From Poa pratensis (lineage: Eukaryota; Streptophyta; Magnoliopsida; Poales; Poaceae), in assembly GCA_947311845.1 (NCBI GenBank), contig CAMZMU010000040.1, forward strand, positions 52,517,782 to 52,581,781: a stretch of DNA of 64,000 nt. The letters are read 5' to 3'. Under the pieces are notes generated by a model. The model did no database searches. It had not been told where the DNA came from and was given only the letters and a program-made list of their open reading frames with translations. Below are positions 46,791-57,929 of this stretch, one piece after another. The position numbers and the translations under genes are program-made. Positions within the stretch are counted from its first letter, which is position 1, and each line of letters begins with the position of its first letter.

Positions 46791-48316
46791 TGATAACCCC
46801 CAAGAGCAGGGGATCACTGTAGCACCTCTCAATGTGGAAGTAGGGTATCGATCCGCAGGAGCAAGAAGGAAAAGTTATCTATTCCCTACAACTAAAGTGT
46901 CACAAGTTTTAGTTGATTATGCACTAAACAAGTTTAAAGAACAAGATGGTTGATTTAATGGATGGAAGTTTAATGTAACAAAACAAGAATGTAAAAGTGT
47001 CCCAATCCTCTTCAATGCAAGAGGACAAGACAAAGGTTTTCTCTTATAGGAACAATGGACATGGGTTCATGGGTTCACTCAATCCTCTCTCCCATCTATG
47101 GTGATTATCATGTTATAGATAAAAAGTACACACAATTGTCATGCTTTAATGGTAAACTTCTATGACGGCTACATGTCCTAAAACACATAGTTGAAAGAAA
47201 ATAATCATTTGTGTTGCTAGGTCACCCTCGTAAGGCTAGCGTGGTTTGTTGTCACTCCCACATCATACTTCTTCCTTTTTACCCCCAGATAAAGGATGTT
47301 GGGCTGTATTGTGTCACTCAATACATATGCCGTTGTCACATCGGCCATCCCGTACCTACATACATCATACTTCATAATGGACAATATTCTAAACACTAGT
47401 GCAATGATTCATATTTCGTGTGCATGACCACATCTCTCTCATCTATCTACACTTGGTGGTGTCAATCACCTCATGACATGGATAAACAAGGCATTATGCA
47501 TAAATCGAACCATCACATGCATCATAGAATATCTCCAAAGTATGACAAGTCATAAAAGATCCAACACAACGGTAAATGCATAACAAATATCATCTCATAC
47601 CACAATATCCACCATAGGAATTACATAGATAGATCCATACTTATGCAAGGCACATCATATGGACTTCAACAATGATCATACATAGAGAGATTAGATCAAG
47701 TTACCACCACAAACCCAAAGTCCAGGGGGTGGACTACTCCCCCTTCATCATGGTGATGATGGTGGAGATGTTGGAGAAGATGGAGACCACCCCGGCAGCG
47801 CCCCGCCGGAGTTTTCCCCCTCCAATCTGCAGCTCCAGGTCTTCTGTTTCGTGGTTTTGTGTTTCTGCGGCGCTCCCTTCCGAAAGCCGTCGGGGGACTA
47901 TTTTTATAGTCGTTTTTAGGTCAAGACGAAGGCACGGGGACGAAGATCGACGGCATCGGAGGCTCGAGGCCCAGGATAGGGGGTCCCACGCGGCCAAGGA
48001 ATCTGGCCGCGTGGGCCCACCTCTTTTGGCCCTCGGGTTTCCATTTTTTCGCTTCCTTCGCTCCTACGCTTTGTTCCTTCCAAAAAATGATCCCCGCAAA
48101 ATATTAGGTCATTTGGACGTCGTTTGGGTCCCTGAAACATCAAAATATAGAAAATAGGGTTTTCTGCCAGTGCAGGGTTAATTCCAGAAAAATAGGGAAA
48201 CTGTGAAATATTCCCAAAATCAATATAAAACAATGATATAACCCTTATATGATGCAAATATGATTGAAATATAAGTAATATAATGCAAAGTTCATGTATG
48301 CATTTTACATTCATCA
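46791..48316 (-). repeat. 5' LTR of element 2
   Basis: 1526 bp, followed by the duplication CACGC. GC-rich promoter-proximal sequence at about 47730-48000. Confidence 0.93.
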
Positions 48317-49059
48317 CACGCGCATACACTCACCTCTATGAACACACACCCTATTGCTATAAACATCTCTGAAAGACTGAGCCGACAAATCAGGTTTGAG
48401 ATTGGCAAGTCTGTTGGAAATATGACCTAGAGGCAATAATAAAAATGTTATTATCATATTTCCATGTTCATGATATATGTTCATTTCCATGCTATAACTG
48501 TATTAATCGGAAACATAATACATGTGTGGTTGCATAAACAACACCGTGTCCCTAGTAAGCCTCTACTAGACTAGCTCGTTGATTAATGATGGTTATGGTT
48601 TCCTAACCATGAACATGAGTTGTCAATTAATTAACGGGATCATGTCATTAGAAGAATGACGTGATGGACAAACCCAACTAAGCATAACAATATTGATCGT
48701 TTCATTAAGTTTATATTGTCATGCCTTTTATTGTCAAGTATCATGTTTCTTAGACCATGAGATCATGTTATTCCCGAGTACCGAAAGAATACTTTGGGGA
48801 CATCAACCATCGCTTCGTGACAGGGTGATCATAAAGGTGTCTTACGGGTATCTCAGAAAGTGCTTGTTGAATTACATGAATCAAGACTGGGATTTGTCCC
48901 TCTGTGTTTCGGAGAGGTATACTCTGGGCCCACTCGGTAGTGCACATTCGGTAATGCTTGCAAGCACGTGACTAATGAGTTAGTCACATAGAATGTTGTA
49001 TTATAGAACGAGTAAAGAGTACTTACCGGTAACGAGATTGAACTAGGTATAGTGATACC

Positions 49060-51534
49060 TGAAAGGACAAGGATGTCGCCTAGAGGGGGGGGGTGAATAG
49101 GCGTTTAAAACTTTTCCGGTTTAGGCTTGCTAATTGCGGAATAAAACTAGGTGTTTAATTAACAAGCCAACAACCTAAATAAACTAGGTTCACCTATGTG
49201 CACCAACAACTTATGCTAAGCAAGACAAGTAACAAGGTGATAGCAAGATATAATACTTCAAGCTCGAAGGCTATCACAATGTAAAGTGCATAAGTAAAGA
49301 GCTCGGGTATAGAAATAACCGAGGCACGTGGAGACGACGATGTATTCCCGAGTTCCTCCTTTTTAGGGAAGTACGTCTCGTTGGAGGGGTGTGAGTATCA
49401 AACTCAAGATGCCACAAAAGGCCTCACCCTATTCTCCGATGAACCTCGCACAAAAGCTCGGTTCACCTTCCACTATTGATTTCCTTTTGGGCGGAAATCG
49501 AGTCCCTTACAACAATCTTGAGGCACAACCCACAAAAGGATTGGGAGCTCCCAAGTGGACCACAAAAGGTCCCAACTAGCCACAAAAGGCCTTGACCACA
49601 AAAGGTCACAAGAACACCGTCTAGGGTCCAACGACCCAAGAGTAACGAGCTCACAATCTTCACTTCCACGAATCCTCGTGGAGAGAGCAAACCTATGCAC
49701 AAAAGCAAAGGCAAACCTATGCACAAAAGCAAAGGCAAGAACACAAGAAGTGCTCAAGTCCTTCACTCCCAAATCCCACCAAAAGCAACAAATGCTTGTG
49801 GGGGGAGAAGAGAGGAAGAACAAAGAAGAACACAACAAATGGAACTTCAAGAACTAGATCGAAAGGGTTCCACTCACTTAGAGGAGAAACGGCTCGGTGG
49901 AAATGTAGATCTAGGTCTTCTCCTTCAATCCTCCAAAGATCAACGAGTTTGGGTGGAGGGATTGGGAGATCTTGTAGTTTTGAGCTTGCAACAATGGAGG
50001 AGAGAGAATGTAAATCGTGCTAGGCAGAGCTAAAGAGCTGGAGGTAGGTGGAGGGGTATTTATACCCCTCCAGAAAAACTAGCCGTTTTCTGTCCACTAA
50101 GTCCGGAGACTCCGGTCGGGGAGGCCGGAAACTCCGGACTAGGCGGAAACTCCGGACTGACTCCGGGGTAACTCCGGTCTCGATACAGCGGCTGCCGCCG
50201 CGATGCTCATCTTCTCAGCAGGCCGGAAACTCCGGTCTTGGAGGACGGAAACTCCGGTAGGGCCGGAAACTCCGGACCTACTCCGGGGCAACTCCGGACC
50301 CAATACCGCACGCGCCGTCGTGGGAAGTTCTTCGATTCAAAAATCTTGTCTGGGGCGGAGACTCCGGACCACGGGTCCGGAAACTCCGGTCTGAAAAGCT
50401 CCAGAAACTTCTACAGGGAACCCCAAGGACCGGAGACTCCGGTCCAGAAGACCGGATACTCCGGCCTGAAAGCAGTGAAACATCAGAACTAAAACTGCAA
50501 GAACTTTCTCATACGAACTCCAAATGAGGTGAATCCAATTGCGTTGGAAAGGTAATGACAAGGAGAATGCCACTCATGGGAGGTGTGGACCTTATCTCGA
50601 AGGTGAACCGATAATATTTCCAAAGCCGAGAATGCAACAAGTTTTCATCCGGACTCCGTTTTCAATGTTCTTGGGCTCGTTGGAATTGCAACGAAGAGCC
50701 CTTCAAGATTATGTAGAGAAACATCATAGTCCATCATGTGAGGAGGAGAACACAAGAGGAGAGTTTGACCTCTCTACAAAATACAAACCCGTAAAACCTC
50801 CAACATCAAAAACATCACAAGATGATCATATGAAATCCGTTTTTGATGAACTAGAGCTTGGTATGGAGATGAACACAAGCTCTAAATTCTCACATGGATA
50901 AAAGCCAAATAAGAACCAAGAAATAATGATATGCCAAGTATGCAAAGGTTTGAGCTCTCCACAAAGATGCGATCAAGTTACTCACTTGAGAGCCCCTCTT
51001 GATAGTACGGCATCTATCCTATAACCCGGTCTCCCACTAACACCATGAGACCGGTAAAATAGAAACCCTATCAAGATCATACCTTTGCCTTGCGCATTCC
51101 ACTTGCGCTAGATGATGACTATCTTGATCTCTTCAAGTGAACCACTTTTCTTGATATGCGCTTGTTGGCACATGCTTGATGAAGACATCTCCAAATGCTC
51201 CCCCATACACCATTATGGGAGAGCCTCGCTAAGCTCCGTCTTCATGTATCCACTTGCGCTTCATATTCTTCTCTTGATATGGATGATGGCTTGGAGATAA
51301 ACATGAAGTTCACTCAATCTTCTTTTCCAAGCCATGCATGCAATAGGCTCAACTCTTCTCATGACCATTCTTCATATAAACCCTTGGTCATCATGTAATT
51401 TTCTAGAGTCCAACACATGAACTCCAATCTTTTTCTATGGACAAGATCTACAAGTATATCTCAAAGCAAACATTAGTCCATAAGGATTGTCATTAATTAC
51501 CAAAACCACACATGGTGCAACACATGCACTTTCA
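49060..51534 (-). mobile_element. Solo LTR (about 2.5 kb) nested in the Angela-like LTR
   Basis: Starts TGAAAGGACAAGGATGTCGC and ends CACATGCACTTTCA, flanked by ATACC at 49055-49059 and 51535-51539. Termini TG...CA and the 5-bp duplication identify an LTR. On the minus strand it would begin TGAAAGTGCATGTGTTGC and end ...CACCCCCCCCTCTAGGCGAC...CTTTCA, a 3' end common in grass LTRs; that orientation is an inference. No internal domain, hence solo LTR. Open frames within it are not genes. Confidence 0.85.
50101..50464. repeat. Cluster of CCGGA(A/G)ACTCCGG near-palindromes
   Basis: About fourteen ACTCCGG words in roughly 360 bp, many within near-palindromes such as CCGGAAACTCCGG or CCGGAGACTCCGG, irregularly spaced. 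They lie inside the nested solo LTR. Confidence 0.85.
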
Positions 51535-52779
51535 ATACCGACGATCAAATCTCGGGTAAGTAAAATATCGCGTGACAAAGGAAATTGTATACGGATTATA
51601 GTAGTCCACGACATAATGGTTCAACCGATAAAGATCTTCGTTGAATGTGTGGGATTCATTATGGATATCCTGGTCCCTCTAATGGTTATTGATCGGAGAG
51701 GTGTCTCGATCATGTCTGCACGTTCTCGAACCCGTAGGGTCACACACTTAACGTTCGGTAACGCTAGAGTAGCTCTGGGATAATTTTTATTAATGGTGTA
51801 CGAATATTGTTCGGAGTCTCGGATGAGATCCTAGACATCACGAGGAGCTCCGGAAGAGTCCGGAGGTAAAGATTTATATATGGCAAGTTGATTTCAGGGT
51901 TCTGAAAATGTTCGGGATTTTTTGGCAGAGTGTCGAAATGTTCTAGAAGGTTCCGGAGGGTCCCACCTGTCCCGGACGACCAAGGGTGGCCCACTGGTCC
52001 ATTTGACCATCCCTCCTTGGTCCATGTGGCCAATCAATGGGCAGCCCTTAAATGGAGGGTTACCACTCTTGAAAGAGAGGGTTACTACCTTTTAAAGGAG
52101 AGGGGGTTACCACTCTTTAAAGAAGGGGGTTACCACCTTGGGAATTAAGTGGTTGCAGCTCCCTTGCCTATATAAGAGAGTAGAGAGGCGCACGAAGGGA
52201 CTAAGGACTTGGCCGCACCACTTGTTTGCTGCTCCTTTACCTCCTGCGCACCGCTTGACGAAGCCCTGCCCGCGGGAACTCTCCACCATATCCACCACCA
52301 CGCCGTCGTGCTGCTGGAATCGATCCCACCTACTTCTCCCTCTAGCTTGTTGGATCAATAAGAGAGAGACGTTATCGAGTTGTACGTGTGCACGCCTACG
52401 GAGGTGCTACTCATTTGCGGTGCTGATCGGATCGAACATCGTCAACAACTTCACCGAGCTGCGTTGAATTAAACGTTCAACGCGCGTGTTCTTCGAGGGT
52501 ATGATGAACTACTCTCCCCGTTACTAACATCTTCTAGATTGGATCTTGAGTGTTGCTTCCGCATGTGAGAGATTTTTTTTGTTTTATATCGCGCAAACTC
52601 TTACAAAGTCACCAGGTGTCTCGCTATCGACGGGAACGTCGCCTGCCACCGAAGAATATTCAGCGTAAATGAGAAACACCTGCGTCAAATTTTGGGTTTA
52701 AACTCTGGTGGATTGGTCCTCTTCATTCTCATTCTATTAGTTCTGCGCTTGAGCGATCCTATAAAAGAGCGTACAAAGT

Positions 52780-53060
52780 GCATGTACAAATGTTTGAGAG
52801 CTATCGTGTACAAATTTGGGATTTTCAAATTCATGAACAGTTTTAAATCATGCAATTTCAAAATTTAAAAAATGTCCAGCTTTCTAAATTTGAATAATAT
52901 TAAAATTTATATATTTAAAATTTGCACCATTTCTAATTGAATTTTTTTTAGTATGTTTTTTTCAAAATTTGAACATTTTATAGATTTGAACATATTTTGA
53001 AATTTGAACTTTTTAATATGAACAATTTTCAAATTTCAATTTTTTTTCTTTTCAAAACCA
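52780..53060. repeat. AT-rich AAATTTGAAC low-complexity block
   Basis: Irregular units such as TTTGAACATTTTATAGATTT and TTCAAATTTCAA, related in composition to 39740-41150. Confidence 0.5.
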
Positions 53061-53239
53061 TAAGAATCTGACAAGAAGAAGAAAAGCTAAAAGAACAGAA
53101 AAAGAAAACAGACAGAAAACAGTAAACACTGAACCGGAAAAACCAGAGTAGAAGGTTCTAAAAAGTTACCAAAACAATAAAAACCTGTTAAGCAAAGAGC
53201 GGGCCGGCCCATTTACGAAAACCTAGTGTGGTAGGGCAC

Positions 53240-55586
53240 GCGTTGCGCCGGGAGGAGCTCGTCTCCCCATTTCTTTCCTGACTCCCTCGATCCCTAGTTC
53301 GCTCCAGCGACTGCCGGCGCCGCCCCTGCCTCCCCTTGCCGGCGGCCGGCCAACCCTGCGGGCTGCGGCAGTGCGGCCCTGACTTTCCTCACCGGCCTCC
53401 CCCTGCTGCCTGCCTCCACTCGCCGTCACCGGCCTCCCCTGCCTCCCCTTGCCGCGCGACCGGAGCAGTAAGACGGAGCCGGTAAGCCTCCTTAACTCCT
53501 TGTTCATCTTGTAAGTTTGTAATAATCCCCAAATTATTTTGCTTGTGTTACTTGTTAATGTGTACTGCTATTTTCGAAATCCCCAAGTTAATTTCTAATT
53601 TCTGCTGTGTTTGTTGTAATTTTACAATTGATTATGAGTAGAAATAGTGATATTGCGGCTCTTTATGGGAATCATGAAGCAAAGTGGATTTTTTTTTTTG
53701 AGAGAACCGCACATTATATTATCCAATAAACAGAGTACATCATGCGGAACGTACAGAAAGACCAGGACCCAGGAAACTTTGCAGAAAGAACCCAAAATTA
53801 AAGCATATTACAAATAAATCCATCGGGATCTCTGCAAACAACCAGATCTGTAACCGCCGTCGTCCGCCAGCGCCATCGAGATGCACACCGGAGAAAGAGA
53901 CGAAGAACCAACAAACCGAAATCCAGGTCAGCGGCATAGCCTTCAAGGCGTTGTGAAACCAGTCCTGTAGAACAGGCACTTGACGCTGTGGCGAGTCGGC
54001 CGGGGACATTCGCCACGCTGACCTAGATCCAGGTCTGACGAATCCCGTGACTGTTGCCGGGGAAGAACGCCAAATCTGCCTCCGTCGGGCCACCAACCTT
54101 GTTCCAGCACCAAACATAGAGCCCACCGCTGCAAAGGAACGGCGAGCATACGAGGCCATCGGCTCAATGGTGCCGCAAGGACGGACACCGCCGTGGTGAG
54201 GGAGAGACCGAAGCCACCTTATTCGACGAAGCATTAACCCCACCAAACTGATGCTACTAGACGAAGACAAGACCCTAAACCTATGGACCAAATGGAAGAG
54301 CAGCGGAGAGAGGGGTGTGGAGATCACCGACTCGCCGGCGTCCAAAGGAGGGCAGGAACCGTCGCCTCTCTATCGCCAAGGGGACGAGAGCGAAAAGCGA
54401 AATGGGGACGGATCGAAGCAAAGTGGATTGGATGTTCTTCATTGCCGTTGGTTTTTTTATCATTATATTTTAGGTTATGTGTTCGCTTTGTTCATGTTTT
54501 AAACTATTTGTATTGGAATCATGCACATTAAAAACATATGTACCGAACTACTCACGGAATCATGCACATCATGTTTTTGCTGCTTGCGAGGACTGCAGTA
54601 TGATAAATTGAGTAACAAAGAGCTCAAAAGAGGGGAACTACAAGAGTTCATGAACATCATTTTTATAAATCCTCACTATTAATGTTTACATGTTCTTCTT
54701 TTTCCTCAAATTACGTATACATTCGCCGTATACCTGAAATGGTTTTTCTGGGAAATGCCCTATCCCCATACTCACATCCTGTGTCCTATACAACTTAGAA
54801 TGTTAATGGTAAAGGCTAATCCAACTCTAACCTGCCAATGTTAATGGTAAAGGCTAATCCAACTCTAACCTGCCACTGTAGCTGTTTTAGCTAAGCTTGT
54901 CAAAGGCTAATCCAACTCTAACCTGCCACTGTAGCTGTTTTAGCTAAGCTTGTCAACAACTTCTAGAGGGGCACACAAGTTTCCGTCGCATTGTTTATAT
55001 TCTCCATGAATCTAAAACTAGCAGTGTGTTAGTTAAACTATAATGGCTATTGTCTGACTGTCTTTAAGAGCCTGTGTGGAGATCGCTTCTAATTAACATT
55101 TATGCATAGGCAGTTTCAGGATGGGTAGTGAAGACTCAAAAGATATGCTGAAGAATGCAGACTGGAAGACAGTGAGTGGTGCAGTGACTGTCGAGTCAAG
55201 TCAGCCGGTTGTCAAGAAGCGTCTTCCGAAGAAAATCAGACAAGTCCCAGAGTGTTACTTTCTGCCTCGACGATCTTTGCCTTCTGCATTGGCCATCTAT
55301 GGTGCTGTTTGTGCTGCTGGAGTTGGCGCAGGGATGCTAGTTGAGGTTTGGATAAAGAAAAAGATCAAAGGTACAATCCTGCATTTCATGGCAAGAGCCT
55401 GGAGGAACTACTTAGTTTAAGAAAACTAGTCCATCAGGAAATTTGAGATGTTGGACCGTACCACGAAAACCCATCAAGGCATTATGCATGTCTTGCTTCA
55501 TCGATTGTGTATTTTCCACATCCTCTTACGTTTGTTAATTGCTGCCTGCAGAGGATGGCGGGGTTGTCTGGGAGATGGGCAAATGA
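53240..55586 (+). CDS. Small conserved plant protein of unknown function (94 residues)
   Basis: Coding exons 55121-55370 and 55552-55586, joined in phase at AAAG|GTACAAT and CTGCAG|AGGATGG, make 94 codons plus stop. The protein opens MGSEDSKDMLKNADWKTVSG, has a basic stretch VVKKRLPKKIRQVPECYFLP, then RRSLPSALAIYGAVCAAGVG with a likely single membrane segment (about residues 53-76), and ends IKEDGGVVWEMGK. I remember similar small proteins in other plants but no function. Codon use and splice phase support a real gene. GC-rich 53240-53481 ending GCCG|GTAAGCC looks like a 5'-UTR exon; the acceptor near 55111-55119 (several CAG choices) precedes the ATG. The roughly 1.6-kb leader intron carries a retroposon and a local tandem duplication. 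No promoter element is clear. Confidence 0.72.
53691..54414 (-). mobile_element. Poly(A) retroposon in the leader intron, 15-bp TSD
   Basis: Flanked by GAAGCAAAGTGGATT at 53676-53690 and 54415-54429. The left end is a T-run followed by GAGAGAACCGCACATTATAT, so the element is on the minus strand with a poly(A) tail. It carries a 201-codon minus-strand open frame (54345-53740) without a recognised domain; Trp- and Arg-rich, probably not a gene. Confidence 0.88.
54801..54956. repeat. Nested short tandem duplications
   Basis: AAAGGCTAATCCAACTCTAA occurs three times (starting at about 54811, 54849 and 54902). The last two copies extend into a unit of about 53 bp ending in TTAGCTAAGCTTGTC. Confidence 0.85.
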
Positions 55587-57035
55587 TGTTCATGCACTTT
55601 GATTGGTAACAATCTGTTCGTCAAAACATTTATACTCACTCTGCTGCTTAAGCTGTGTCGTGGTAATAAGCTTTAAAAAGGTCCGTTGCTCCAGACTATC
55701 TTTCGACTTCCTGACCAAAGTGACCAAACTATGTTTTCCAGTGATCTGTAGTGGTCTTTTTGTTAGGATTACCAGTACTGTACTGGTAAGAATTATCAGA
55801 AACTTTGTCTGATGGTAGTTCAACGTTGTGATCGAAATATTATATCATGATTAAGGTATCTCTGAGTCTGTTCTCTGTTGCCATGATAAATCATGGGAAT
55901 CTTTCTTTTTGTTTATATCATCAAGTCTGCATTAGTCATTGATCTTTGCCATCAAAAAGTGTTTGGTGATATATAAATGCATACAAGAGTATGTAAGATT
56001 CAAGTAGTGTTAAACCATGTATATTTTGGTTGGCCTATGCTGTCTCTGTAATAAAGATTTCATGCAAGAGAGTGATCGAAATTTGCATACCCAAGAAGAC
56101 AGATGATTACCATATAACCATTTCTCCCATTTTATGTGCTGTACTGCTAATCTGCAGTATTATCCCCCATTATTCAGTCTTTCAGACAAATGGTTCAACA
56201 GGGAATGGCTGATTTATCTATCCCCACTCAGAAACCATTCGAAGCACTTCAAAATATTTATCTCTGTAGCGAATATATGGGCATCTTCCTAGCTCATATT
56301 GCAGTCTTGTAAAGATTTGCATTCAGTTTATTTATTTTATTACGAAAAGGCACTCACAAAATTGGAAGAATTTTTTTCACCTGAAAGATACTCATTTCTT
56401 ATCCTCTTACAAAGTGCTCTGGTCTCCTGTCTTTGTTCTCCTTTGCAACTTCCTTTCTACAAAGTGGTGCTTTCTTCTCTGTGATATCTGATCTTCTGTT
56501 TCTGCTGAAGTTTATTAAACCTTTCTCAAACAAAGCCAAAGTTTAGTCTTTTTCTATCGGACGCACTTGCAAGGACTTACCCCATCCAAAAGAGACTGGA
56601 CAACATGACAATGCTCTTCAGCTTTTAGTGACAAGTTTCTACCAGTAACCATTTTAATTTATGGTTTAGTTGATTCAAAGAATTTTTGGGGAACCTTAAT
56701 GCCGAGGAGCTTTTTCTATATTAAACTGTTTTATTTGTGGGATTGCAATCTGTAGGAATTGTTTAACTATGGTTCCTTTTCATTCATAGAAAGATTTCCA
56801 TCGGTCCCACTTAATCAAACAACTGTTAGTGCAGGTTTCTATAGGATTTGATTTTTTTTTTCCGATTGTACCTTTTCTTATGGTTGACACGGCAATTATA
56901 CAATTTTTATTACTGTATTGTGAGTTTTGTGAATCAAAAAAGACCTTTAGTAGCTAGTCCTACGGTGGAGAGAAATTATGTGCTAAACAGAACACAGAGA
57001 GAAAAGGCTACCATTGCTACATTAGCCATTGTATG
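55587..57035. other. 3' UTR of the small gene and intergenic sequence
   Basis: AT-rich, no gene recognised. Ends at the left terminus of the gypsy element. Confidence 0.5.
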
Positions 57036-57663
57036 TGTCGTGTCCGAGGTCACGAACACCGGAGGTCGGGAGACCCCCTTTTAGAGATTCGGTGAGGGGC
57101 GCGAGGAGGATCTTGGCGAGCGAGCGAAGTATGCAGAAAGTAGAACACACAAGCAGTTACCTAGGTTCAGGTCGTTCGGAAGCGCAACACCCTACTCCTG
57201 CATGTCTGAATATATGGTAGTGGTATGAGTATCCAGGCTACAATGAAGTGTTCCTGGGTCACTAAAGAGCTAGAGCTAGAAGACTAAGTTCTGATCTGAT
57301 CTGAGCCTCTAGCCTAGCCTATCCTTTACTGAAAAAGATCCGCTTTCTCGGATGGCCTTGGTCCTTCTTTTATACACCTAGGGGATACCACACGTCTTCT
57401 TTCCAAAGCCTGCCCAAAAAGGTGATCGGGTAGGTGGTGCTATTCGTCCTGTAGGCTCTACTCTCAGATAAGGACAAAGTCTTGCAGCCTTCTTTCCGTT
57501 GGTTCTCTGTGACGCACATGTCATGTTTCTTTGTCTGCACCTTGCAAGCTTCCCAGGACCAGGGGGTACCGTTCAAAGTTGTGCATTCAGGTCCCTGTGA
57601 ACCTTAGCGCTGTGAGTCACGTTGTAGGAGTCCACAGGAACCCCTTGTTCCCAGGATGTGACA
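57036..57663 (-). repeat. 3' LTR of the gypsy element
   Basis: Read on the minus strand it starts TGTCACATCCTGGG and ends ...GGACACGACA. The preceding minus-strand sequence GAGCCCGGGGCTAC is a polypurine-like tract of the form often seen before Tat LTRs in cereals. CTTTTATA at 57367-57374 is TATAAAAG on the minus strand, a likely LTR TATA box. The left end could be two bases further out. Confidence 0.7.
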
Positions 57664-57677
57664 GTAGCCCCGGGCTC
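57664..57677 (-). other. Polypurine tract of the gypsy element
   Basis: Plus strand GTAGCCCCGGGCTC next to the LTR. It resembles the GGGGGCTAC form known before TGTC-type cereal LTRs. Confidence 0.55.
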
Positions 57678-57929
57678 GGTCTCGGCAACGCGAGCTTGGT
57701 TGACGGGACTGGGCCCAAAAGAAAACAACGTGACTGTTGTGTCCAACCCCGTCACGTCCCGTCCACGAACCTCGAATTACTGCTCACGCAGCTTAGCTTA
57801 CGTCAGCTTCCATTGACTGGCCACGATTCCTCGATCTTCACGGGCACGCCCACTAGTGGAGAGAGTGGGGGAAATTCCGAGGCGTCGTGGGTCTCGGAGG
57901 TGTCTCATAAGTAGATGACTTGCAGGTTA

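Larger units (their letters stand above)
41460..48316 (-). mobile_element. Complete, very young non-autonomous LTR retrotransposon (element 2)
   Basis: LTRs 41460-42984 (1525 bp) and 46791-48316 (1526 bp) begin TGATAACCCC and end with ...CATCA. The 5-bp duplication CACGC lies at 41455-41459 and 48317-48321. The primer-binding-like CGGCAACGGCGCCAGAAAA is next to the right LTR and the polypurine-like AAGCTTGGGGATG (minus strand) next to the left LTR, so it points to the minus strand. I noticed only three differences between the LTRs: one indel, AGCAGTGG/AGCAGGGG, and ACATGCATCA/ACATTCATCA. The 3.8-kb interior has one short ORF and no pol. Its LTRs are unrelated to those of element 1, yet the termini of the interiors match. 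Confidence 0.94.
48412..52605 (+). mobile_element. Angela/WIS/BARE-like copia solo LTR, interrupted
   Basis: Starts TGTTGGAAATATGACCTAGA, the opening I know from Angela/WIS/BARE1 LTRs, and ends ...CTCTTACA. Flanked by a 5-bp duplication AAGTC (48407-48411 and 52606-52610). Removing the nested insert 49060-51534 and one ATACC leaves about 1714 bp, the usual LTR length for that family. Only one LTR is present between the duplications, so it is a solo LTR left by recombination. Passages such as TTGTTCGGAGTCTCGGATGA and TGATCGGAGAGGTGTCTCGA match the family as I remember it. Confidence 0.9.
41400..52690. mobile_element. Older host repeat split by two later insertions
   Basis: Three short pieces, about 41400-41459, 48322-48411 and 52611-52690, read as one sequence once the insertions at 41460-48316 and 48412-52605 and one copy of each TSD are removed. 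Landmarks are ACACACGC|GCATACACTCACC, then GACTGAGCCGAC, then AAGTC|ACCAGGTGTCTCGC and GACGGGAACGTCGCCTGCC. I recall similar text as a common Triticeae dispersed repeat but cannot assign its class. Confidence 0.65.

Noticed and set aside
50104..50464. Regularly repeated short motif considered as a CRISPR-like array
   Set aside because: Spacing is irregular, the repeats are short and degenerate, and the sequence is a plant LTR; no cas genes.
50048..50492. Repeated peptide frames (GNSGRAGNSG-like) that could look like a repeat protein
   Set aside because: Produced by the CCGGAAACTCCGG cluster in a solo LTR; open in several frames at once.
53740..54345. 201-codon minus-strand open frame
   Set aside because: Entirely inside a poly(A) retroposon with a TSD; composition is Trp/Arg/Ser-rich without a domain, so probably fortuitous.
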